In this document: in pieces, positions 1 to 4,179 of the stretch
Layout of the letters: each line of letters starts with the position of its first letter
Position numbering within the stretch: position 1 is the first letter of the stretch
Assembly (NCBI GenBank): GCA_005116795.1
Contig: SWDL01000201.1
Location: forward strand, 1 to 5,176
DNA: 5,176 nucleotides
Reading direction: 5' to 3'
DNA from: Nitrospira sp.
GTDB taxonomy: Bacteria > Nitrospirota > Nitrospiria > Nitrospirales > Nitrospiraceae
The notes under the pieces: model-generated
Database searches by the model: none
Told to the model about the DNA's origin: nothing
The model's input: only the letters and a program-made list of their open reading frames with translations
Program-made: the position numbers and the translations under genes

Positions 1-85
1 AGCGCGCTTTACGGGATCGGGTGCGGTCTGCTAGGATGACGCCGACCAGGTGTCAAAACCTAAGTAGTTGAGGGAAGAGAGGCCC

Positions 86-646
86 ATGTCGGTTCAATTG
101 GCCCGACATCGCTTCAGCGTCGAGGAGTACCACCGGATGGCGCAAGCGGGGATCTTCTCCGAAGACGACCGGGTGGAGTTGATTGAGGGCGAGGTCGTGG
201 CGATGAGTCCGATCGGAAGCCGCCATGCCGCTTGTGTCAAGCGCCTCCTTCGCCTGTTCGATCGGAGTGTGGGAGATCGCGCGATCGTTTCGGTCCAAGA
301 TCCGATTCGACTCAGCGAGCGTTCCGAGCCACAGCCGGACCTCATGCTGCTGAAGCCCCGATCGGATTTTTATGGCCAGGCCCACCCTGGCCCGGCGGAT
401 GTCCTGCTCCTCATCGAGGTGGCCGAGACCTCGGCCGACTCGGATCGCGGTGTCAAGCTCGCGTTGTATGCCCGCGCCGGCATCTCGGAGGTCTGGCTGG
501 TGGACCTGGAACGGGAACGGGTGGAACTCTATTGGAATCCTGCACCCGGCGGCTATCAAGAGAGCCGGACCGTCGGGCGCGGGGAGCGTCTTGCCCCCCA
601 GGCCCTGCCCGATCTGGATATCGCTGGGGAAGCGGTGCTGGGCTAA
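86..646 (+). CDS. Uma2 family (DUF820) putative PD-(D/E)XK nuclease-fold protein
   Basis: The 186-residue product has the layout of the Uma2/DUF820 family: an N-terminal segment with the ELIEGEVVAMSPIGSRHA motif (residues 31-48), then QPDLMLL (83-89), LLIEVAETS (108-116), and RGVKLALYARAGISEVWLVD (121-140). By analogy with the PD-(D/E)XK fold the likely metal-site residues are D85, E111 and K124, all present. The length is normal for the family, so the gene looks intact. I chose the ATG at 86 because a purine-rich GGGAAGAGAGG lies just upstream at 72-82; a TTG at 68 in the same frame would add six residues but would swallow that site. Family members occur in many copies in cyanobacteria, Chloroflexi and Nitrospirota and are called endonucleases, but their biological role is not established. 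No neighbour obviously works with it. The family call is firm; function in the cell is unknown. Confidence 0.88.
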   Translation: MSVQLARHRFSVEEYHRMAQAGIFSEDDRVELIEGEVVAMSPIGSRHAACVKRLLRLFDRSVGDRAIVSVQDPIRLSERSEPQPDLMLLKPRSDFYGQAHPGPADVLLLIEVAETSADSDRGVKLALYARAGISEVWLVDLERERVELYWNPAPGGYQESRTVGRGERLAPQALPDLDIAGEAVLG

Positions 647-685
647 CGCTCCCACGGCTTGCCCCCTGCGTCTCCCTCCAGTGCG

Positions 686-823
686 GCGTCGATTGCGTCG
701 TTGCGTCAATAGCGTCTATCGTGACATGGCGTCGTCGAAGAAAAGGGAGTTGTTTCTTGACGATTGACAGGAAAGGAGAGGTCATGGTTGGTGCGTCTGT
801 TGCGTCTATAGCGTCGTTGCGTC
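686..823. repeat. Interrupted array of GCGTC pentamers at 8-9 bp spacing
   Basis: GCGTC starts at 686, 695, 703 and 712, again at 729 (two units on), and then at 793, 802, 811 and 819. The spacing is 9, 8, 9, 17 and, in the second block, 9, 9, 8. The two blocks share GTTGCGTC-W-ATAGCGTC (700-716 and 799-815, 16 of 17 identical) exactly 99 bp apart, so in the same reading frame. The first block is noncoding; the second is inside codons 4-14 of the peptidase gene, giving the low-complexity ASVASIAS N-terminus. The unit could be an operator for a multimeric regulator or a slippage-born repeat; nothing in the sequence decides this. Confidence 0.7.
774..783 (+). promoter_or_regulatory. Ribosome binding site of the M4 peptidase gene
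   Basis: AGGAG at 774-778, within AAAGGAGAGG, sits 5 nt before the ATG at 784. It decides the start in a frame that stays open far upstream (to 232), where the codons read as an antisense-like Arg/Pro/Gly-rich shadow over the Uma2 gene. Confidence 0.75.
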
Positions 824-1845
824 CGTTGCACTGCATCATTCCACCGCACATGCTTCGCGAGATCGCCCAGCGGGGCGATCCGGACCAGCAGGCCTGGGCC
901 TTCGGTACGTTGTCGTTGTCGGAGCAGCTTCGCGGGCAGCGGCAGGTGCTGGGGCTGTTGGCGCCGGCGACGCCGGCCGGCGCCAAGCGCCGCACGATTT
1001 ACGATGCGCGGCAGGGGGAAGATCTGCCGGGCGCGCTGGTGCGGGGAGAAGGCGATCCGAAGTCGAAAGATCCCGCCGTCAATGAAGCGTATGACGGCTC
1101 GGGCGCCACCTATGATCTGTTCAGGACGGTGTTCGACCGAAACTCGATTGATGATCGCGGGTTGCGCCTGGATTCCACCGTGCACTACGGCCGGGCGTAT
1201 GACAACGCGTTCTGGGATGGGCGGCAGATGGTGTATGGGGACGGGGACGGCCGGCTCTTCAACCGGTTCACCAAGTCGATCGATGTGATCGGGCACGAGC
1301 TGACGCACGGGGTGACCCAATACGAGGCCGGGTTGGCCTATCGGGGGCAGTCCGGGGCGCTGAACGAGTCCTTCTCGGATGTCTTTGGGTCGCTGGTCAA
1401 GCAGTGGAAGCGCAAGCAGAAGGCGGAGCGGGCGGACTGGCTGATCGGGAAGGCGCTGTTGACGGCGAAGGTCCACGGCACGGCCATCCGGTCCATGAAA
1501 GCGCCGGGGACTGCCTATGACGACCCGGTGCTGGGGAAGGACCCGCAACCCGGGCACATGCGAGACTATCAGGACGTGGAGTATGATAACGGCGGCGTGC
1601 ACATCAACTCGGGCATCCCGAACCGCGCCTTCTATCTGGCTGCCATGGAGATCGGCGGGTACGCCTGGGAGAAAGCCGGACGGATCTGGTACCTCGCGCT
1701 GAGAGACCGGCTTCGTCGGACTGCCGGCTTTCAGAAGGCGGCCGAGATCACGGTTCTGGTGGCGGGCGACCTGTACGGAAAGGGCAAAAAGGAACAGAAA
1801 GCGGTGCGGAACGGCTGGAAGGCCGTGGGCGTCACCGTCAAGTAA
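784..1845 (+). CDS. Protealysin-like M4 family zinc metallopeptidase
   Basis: The 353-residue product is a thermolysin-family (M4) peptidase of the short-propeptide protealysin type. The zinc site HELTH is at residues 171-175 (H171 and H175 ligands, E172 catalytic base), the third ligand E195 lies in GALNESFSD (191-199), and the transition-state His is H273 in GGVHINSGIPNRAF. The N-terminal segment CIIPPHMLREIAQRGD (17-32) matches the short propeptide of protealysins, a subgroup in which the precursor has about 50 extra residues instead of the long FTP/PepSY pro-region of thermolysin. I see no signal peptide, as is usual for protealysins, which are often kept in the cell or leave by other means. 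The first 15 residues are encoded by the GCGTC repeat block and look added to the conserved propeptide. The gene for the likely inhibitor lies downstream. All catalytic residues are present, so activity after self-processing is expected. Confidence 0.93.
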   Translation: MVGASVASIASLRPLHCIIPPHMLREIAQRGDPDQQAWAFGTLSLSEQLRGQRQVLGLLAPATPAGAKRRTIYDARQGEDLPGALVRGEGDPKSKDPAVNEAYDGSGATYDLFRTVFDRNSIDDRGLRLDSTVHYGRAYDNAFWDGRQMVYGDGDGRLFNRFTKSIDVIGHELTHGVTQYEAGLAYRGQSGALNESFSDVFGSLVKQWKRKQKAERADWLIGKALLTAKVHGTAIRSMKAPGTAYDDPVLGKDPQPGHMRDYQDVEYDNGGVHINSGIPNRAFYLAAMEIGGYAWEKAGRIWYLALRDRLRRTAGFQKAAEITVLVAGDLYGKGKKEQKAVRNGWKAVGVTVK

Positions 1846-1870
1846 GCGGACCCTGGTTAGAAAATAGCCG

Positions 1871-1895
1871 TCAGCGGTCAGCCATCAGCCGTCAT
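1871..1895. repeat. TCAGC heptamer tandem repeat
   Basis: TCAGC recurs at 1871, 1878 and 1885, with a degenerate TCATC at 1892, an exact 7-bp period. The last unit merges into the left arm of the palindromic pair that follows. Short runs of this kind next to GTCAT(T/C)CCCGC palindromes are, to my recollection, common in intergenic DNA of several environmental bacteria. Confidence 0.55.
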
Positions 1896-1963
1896 CCCCG
1901 CGAAAGCGGGGAACCATCTTCTCTTCTCCAACAGCCCTGGATTCCCGCCTGCGCGGGAATGAC
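1891..1963. repeat. Facing pair of 26-bp GTCATTCCCGC-type palindromic repeats (REP/MITE-like)
   Basis: The arm at 1891-1916 and the reverse complement of 1938-1963 agree at 21 of 26 positions, with a 21-nt spacer rich in CTTCT between them. Each arm is also a hairpin of its own: CCCCGC-GAAA-GCGGGG on the left and ATTCCCGC-CTGC-GCGGGAAT on the right. This is the look of a dispersed palindromic element of the REP/small-MITE kind. It occupies the gap between the peptidase gene and its presumed inhibitor gene. In RNA either single hairpin, or the long-range stem, could form and could end or slow transcription, but no T-run follows, so I do not call it an intrinsic terminator. Confidence 0.75.
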
Positions 1964-1991
1964 AAGTTGGGCGATTTTCATGCCGCACGGG

Positions 1992-2006
1992 TGAGCCGAT
2001 GGCTCA
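1992..2006 (+). promoter_or_regulatory. Small hairpin just upstream of the inhibitor start codon
   Basis: TGAGCC (1992-1997) pairs with GGCTCA (2001-2006) around a 3-nt GAT loop, ending 9 nt before the ATG at 2016. No Shine-Dalgarno-like sequence lies between stem and start. A stem at this place could limit ribosome access; whether it matters is not shown by the sequence. Confidence 0.35.
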
Positions 2007-2015
2007 TGACAACTC

Positions 2016-2318
2016 ATGACGATCCAGTTCGAACGGACCGGCGGCTTTGCCGGTCTGCGGTTGACCGCGACGGTTCACTCCGACGCGCTGGCTCCCGAGG
2101 AGGCCCGCAAGGTCCAGGCGATGGTTCAGAAGGCCCGCTTTTTCGAGCTGCCTGCCACGCTCTCCCAGGCGCAACCCGGCGCCGATCGGTTTCAGTATGT
2201 CGTGACCGTGGACACCAAGGAGCGCCGGCATGCGGTGAAGATCGCGGACGGCGCGGCGCCGCCCCGCTTACGCCCCTTGTTGGACTGGCTGACCGCGAAG
2301 GCGCGTCAGAAGCCCTGA
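2016..2318 (+). CDS. Emfourin-type protealysin inhibitor
   Basis: The 100-residue protein has the marks I associate with emfourin, the protein inhibitor of protealysin: a short N-terminal strand FERTGGFAGL (5-14), a helix ending in ARFFELPA (40-47), DRFQYVVTV (57-65), a basic turn, and PPRLRPLLDWL (82-92). Emfourins are small (about 100-115 aa), have no catalytic residues or signal peptide, and are usually encoded right beside the M4 peptidase they block. That fits here: the protealysin-like gene is the nearest one upstream. The usual tight bicistronic arrangement is broken by 170 bp of palindromic repeats. The ATG at 2016 is the only reasonable start because an in-frame TGA lies at 2007-2009; it has no clear ribosome binding site. 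A CTCATGAC direct repeat (2003-2010 and 2013-2020) spans the start. The family call rests on pattern recognition plus context. Confidence 0.82.
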   Translation: MTIQFERTGGFAGLRLTATVHSDALAPEEARKVQAMVQKARFFELPATLSQAQPGADRFQYVVTVDTKERRHAVKIADGAAPPRLRPLLDWLTAKARQKP

Positions 2319-2397
2319 CCGCCTCGTCGCTCTCCACGCCACGTGGCGCGGCAACGGTCTCGGTCTTATTGATGAGGCCACCAAAGAGTGCGTCCTT

Positions 2398-2424
2398 GCC
2401 CTTCGACACGCTCAGGGCGACAGG
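2398..2424. repeat. Dispersed repeat-like fragment around CCTTCGACACGCTCAGGG
   Basis: The stretch has GCCCT (2398-2402) and AGGGC (2414-2418) as inverted ends around TCGACACGCTC. I recognise the core, read on the other strand as CCCTGAGCGTGTCGAAGGG, as a short palindromic sequence seen repeatedly between genes in many proteobacterial and related genomes. Only one copy is in the window, so its repeated nature rests on memory. Confidence 0.4.
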
Positions 2425-2649
2425 TGTCAATCGACCTTCCAGGGGGGAGATCAGTCCACTCGTGCTTGTTCGAGTTCATTCCTCAGAGTTGTTGCTGACT
2501 CGATGAAGATGAAGCGAACATCGAGACATGGGGGATGTCCATGATTCTTCCAATTCCCACGGTCGGCCTCCCGGTGATGATTCCAGGCTCGAGCGGATAA
2601 CTTCCTGGATATCAATCTGTTAGACATCGATACTTCAGAATTCCTGGCC

Positions 2650-2666
2650 AGGCACCGATTCTGCTT
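2650..2666 (+). promoter_or_regulatory. Predicted sigma-54 (RpoN) promoter of the PEP-CTERM gene
   Basis: AGGCACC-GATT-CTGCTT matches the -24/-12 consensus TGGCACG-N4-TTGCA: the invariant GG (2651-2652) and GC (2663-2664) are exactly 10 nt apart, and GGCAC and TGC match in full. Transcription would begin near 2676, giving a leader of about 50 nt before the ATG at 2725. It is known that PEP-CTERM genes are often under RpoN with the PrsK/PrsR two-component system, which supports the call. Mismatches are the first T of the -24 element, the base after GGCAC, and the first T of the -12 element. Confidence 0.6.
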
Positions 2667-2710
2667 GGTAAGGGGGTAGGTCGAGAAGGATTTCACAATC
2701 AGCCCGCGCC

Positions 2711-2719
2711 AGGAGGTGA
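2711..2719 (+). promoter_or_regulatory. Strong Shine-Dalgarno site of the PEP-CTERM gene
   Basis: AGGAGG at 2711-2716 lies 8 nt before the ATG at 2725. It settles the start: the in-frame GTG at 2716 overlaps the site itself and cannot be the start it serves. Confidence 0.8.
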
Positions 2720-2724
2720 CGACC

Positions 2725-3318
2725 ATGGACTCGCTCAGGAAAGGAACTGTTCCCAGGCTCTTCGGTCTCAGCATCATCCTCGCTGCAAGCCTGTTTCTCC
2801 AAGTACCGACCGCTCAGGCTATTACGACGGTCATCGATTTTGAGAACATCTACGCGTGGCCATCTCCAGCCTGGTCGCCGATCCCCAATAACTATGATGG
2901 CCACACATGGAACCAGAATTCATGGTGGTTGACGGATTATTGGGCGCCCACTGCCGTCCTTGGCAACGTCGGCATGTATAACGTGCGGCAGCAAGCCCTC
3001 TCTGTCAATTTCAACCATCTCGTTAATCTTGACAGTGTGTATCTCACGCCGGTGTTCGGCCCCTTGGACATCATTGTTGAGGGATGGAATGAGGGGAATC
3101 TTCTCTATTCTCTGACCGTCATGGCTTCGAATACTCAGGCCAACTTGTTCACATTTGGCTATGCCGGGATTGATACGGTCGGCTTCAGGTCCTCGACTCC
3201 TGGCTTCTTTGTCGTCGATAACCTCACGATTACGAACCCAGAACCCTCTTCTCTGATTCTCCTAGGGACGGGCTTGGTCGGATTTGGACTCTGGCGCCGC
3301 ACCAAGAAATCCAATTGA
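2725..3318 (+). CDS. PEP-CTERM sorting domain-containing exported protein
   Basis: The 197-residue protein has an N-terminal signal peptide with basic region (R5, K6, R11), a hydrophobic core at 12-25 and a likely cleavage after A32 (TAQA). At the C-terminus it has the PEP-CTERM signal: NPEPS at 171-175, a hydrophobic span at 176-190 and a basic RRTKK tail. Such proteins are exported by Sec, cut and anchored or released by exosortase (EpsH/XrtA type), and commonly serve in extracellular matrix or floc formation. The mature part (33-170) has no Cys and seven Trp, opens with a VIDFEN motif and ends in a FFVVDNLTI strand, the usual look of secreted beta-sandwich PEP-CTERM proteins; its ligand is unknown. 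An RpoN-type promoter lies upstream and a GC-rich stem downstream, so it is probably its own transcription unit. Exosortase itself is not in the window. Base composition is less GC-rich than in the peptidase gene. Confidence 0.92.
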   Translation: MDSLRKGTVPRLFGLSIILAASLFLQVPTAQAITTVIDFENIYAWPSPAWSPIPNNYDGHTWNQNSWWLTDYWAPTAVLGNVGMYNVRQQALSVNFNHLVNLDSVYLTPVFGPLDIIVEGWNEGNLLYSLTVMASNTQANLFTFGYAGIDTVGFRSSTPGFFVVDNLTITNPEPSSLILLGTGLVGFGLWRRTKKSN

Positions 3319-3330
3319 TGTTCCCCGACA

Positions 3331-3353
3331 CGAGGCCCCTGGTTGAGGCCTCG
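3331..3353 (+). terminator. Possible terminator stem after the PEP-CTERM gene
   Basis: CGAGGCC (3331-3337) pairs perfectly with GGCCTCG (3347-3353) around a 9-nt loop, 13 nt after the stop codon. Placement and GC-rich stem suit a terminator, but no T-run follows directly; T-rich sequence begins only about 25 nt later. It may be a terminator without U-tract or simply an RNA-stabilising stem. Confidence 0.35.
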
Positions 3354-3380
3354 CGCCGGTGGGATGCTGCGCAACCCCTT

Positions 3381-3408
3381 CTTCCTTAATTTCCTTCCTT
3401 AATTTCCT
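3381..3408. repeat. Perfect 13-bp tandem duplication
   Basis: TTCCTTAATTTCC at 3382-3394 is repeated without a mismatch at 3395-3407; the 13-bp period also covers one base on each side. It is AT-rich relative to its surroundings and lies 45-72 bp before the first gene of the lasso operon, where a promoter would be expected. It could be a slippage product or a tandem binding site. Confidence 0.7.
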
Positions 3409-3452
3409 CGCCTCACTGGTCGTTACGTTGTAATCTACAGCACGGGTGAACG

Positions 3453-3794
3453 ATGGATGATCGAATGGCTCCTCACGTCCAGGTTGTGGCCGCCGGCCAC
3501 CAGGTCTCTTGTGATCTGGCAGGTGAAGCGGTGATTCTTCATCTGCAGAACGGCGTGTACTATGGGCTGAATCCTCTAGGCACCCGCATATGGAATCTCA
3601 TCCGTGAACCAAAGGCCGTCCGAGACATACTCGGGATGCTCTTAGAAGAGTATGACGTCGCGCAAGACAGGTGCGAGCAAGACCTGCTTGCCCTGCTCCA
3701 GGAGCTGGCATCGAGAAACCTCATCGAGGTCAGGGATGACGTTGGTGCGCAAGTGGCTGTCCCTCCCAAGGGTGAAGCAGCAGCTACTGTTTAA
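3453..3794 (+). CDS. PqqD-like RRE protein, lasso peptide B1-type
   Basis: The 113-residue protein has the PqqD/RRE (RiPP recognition element) fold signature: beta strands around DLAGEAVILHLQNGVYYGLN (21-40), the NPLGTRIWNLI segment (40-50) and a winged-helix part (51-95) ending in LASRNLIEV. In lasso peptide systems this B1 protein binds the leader of the precursor peptide and presents it to the B2 protease. Operon context supports this role: the B2-like gene begins inside its 3' end (59-bp overlap) and an asparagine-synthetase-like cyclase gene follows. The start at 3453 has a GGGTGA (3444-3449) close by; an in-frame ATG at 3465 is an alternative. The last 16 or so residues, an Ala/Val-rich tail, lie in the overlap and look non-conserved. 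A role as PqqD in PQQ synthesis is unlikely because no radical SAM PqqE-type gene is adjacent. Confidence 0.88.
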   Translation: MDDRMAPHVQVVAAGHQVSCDLAGEAVILHLQNGVYYGLNPLGTRIWNLIREPKAVRDILGMLLEEYDVAQDRCEQDLLALLQELASRNLIEVRDDVGAQVAVPPKGEAAATV

Positions 3795-4179
3795 GTCGGC
3801 GCTCCTGCTCGGGGCCGTGCGAGTCGGACTCGCCATCCTGCCTATTCACACCTTGCTGCGCATGCAGGCTTATCTGAGCAGTAGAAGAGCGTGGATGCAC
3901 GAGGGGAGTACTTCGTCCCCTGAACAGATCGGCTGGGCTGTCTCGGTGGTCGGCCGGCATGTCCCCGGTACCCGAACCTGTCTCGTTCAGGCCTTGGCGG
4001 TTCACGCCCTTCTTCGATGCAGCGGACTCTTCCCTCTCCTCTGCATCGGTGTGGCGAGGACTTCAGGACGTCCTTTGCAAGCCCACGCTTGGGTGGAGCA
4101 TCAAGGACAGATAGTGATTGGTGGCGGAGTCCAATCCACCTATGCGCCATTGTTCGTGTGGAAAGGGAGACCTTCGTGA
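3736..4179 (+). CDS. Lasso peptide B2-type transglutaminase-like leader peptidase
   Basis: The 147-residue protein matches the lasso B2 (McjB C-terminal, transglutaminase-like) family: a hydrophobic N-terminal stretch (17-41), then IGWAVSVVGRHVPGTRTCLVQALAVHALL (65-93) with the probable nucleophile C82, a GIxx-type core CIGVAR (103-108), and LQAHAWVEHQGQIVIGG (114-130) with the probable catalytic H117. In the family this protease removes the leader of the lasso precursor, guided by the B1 protein. The usual acidic third residue of the triad is not obvious after the HAWVE motif, where GGG stands. I chose the ATG at 3736 because GAGG (3726-3729) lies 6 nt before it and the protein then has the normal family length; the frame stays open upstream to 3652, but those codons only shadow B1. 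It overlaps B1 by 59 bp and the next gene by 4 bp, so translation is probably coupled. Confidence 0.88.
   Translation: MTLVRKWLSLPRVKQQLLFKSALLLGAVRVGLAILPIHTLLRMQAYLSSRRAWMHEGSTSSPEQIGWAVSVVGRHVPGTRTCLVQALAVHALLRCSGLFPLLCIGVARTSGRPLQAHAWVEHQGQIVIGGGVQSTYAPLFVWKGRPS

Larger units (their letters stand above)
2319..2724. other. Intergenic region of about 400 bp with repeats, palindromes and a sigma-54 promoter
   Basis: I find no supportable gene here. From left to right it holds a perfect 12-bp palindrome CGCCACGTGGCG (2337-2348), a dispersed-repeat-like piece (2398-2424), a GACAT-N5-ATGTC inverted repeat (2525-2539), a TCCAGG-N16-CCTGGA inverted repeat (2582-2609), two ACATCGA copies (2518 and 2624) and two TTCCTGG copies (2602 and 2641), then a sigma-54-type promoter and a strong ribosome binding site. 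The part from about 2480 on is visibly less GC-rich than the peptidase region. The inverted repeats upstream of the promoter are at plausible distances (about 70-150 bp from the predicted transcription start) for binding of an RpoN-dependent activator. Confidence 0.5.

Noticed and set aside
8..37. Sigma-70-like TTTACG-N18-TAGGAT before the Uma2 gene
   Set aside because: Only four of six matches in each box with a long spacer; such matches are common by chance.
232..783. Upstream extension of the peptidase reading frame over the Uma2 gene
   Set aside because: The codons overlap a well-supported gene in another frame and read as low-complexity Arg/Pro/Gly sequence; the strong ribosome site at 774 marks the real start.
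686..823. CRISPR array
   Set aside because: The repeat unit is only 5 bp with 3-4 bp gaps; there are no 20-40 bp repeats with unique spacers.
706..1602. Long reverse-strand frame opposite the peptidase gene
   Set aside because: A shadow typical of GC-rich codons; the + strand product has all M4 catalytic motifs.
2451..2777. Reverse-strand frame of 108 codons across the long gap
   Set aside because: It overlaps the promoter, ribosome site and start of the PEP-CTERM gene, and shows no recognisable domain.
3318..3389. 23-codon frame starting ATG at 3318, overlapping the PEP-CTERM stop
   Set aside because: No ribosome site, no recognisable motif, and it runs through the GC-rich stem; probably chance.
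3417..3432. Second sigma-54-like match (TGG-N9-TTGTA) before the lasso operon
   Set aside because: The highly conserved GC of the -12 element is GT and the -24 element matches only TGG, so it is too weak to list.
3359..3433. Small GTG-started frame of 24 codons in the gap before B1, hydrophobic, as a lasso precursor or leader peptide
   Set aside because: It has no ribosome site and no leader motif or core with an acidic ring-closing residue; much of it is the 13-bp duplication read through.
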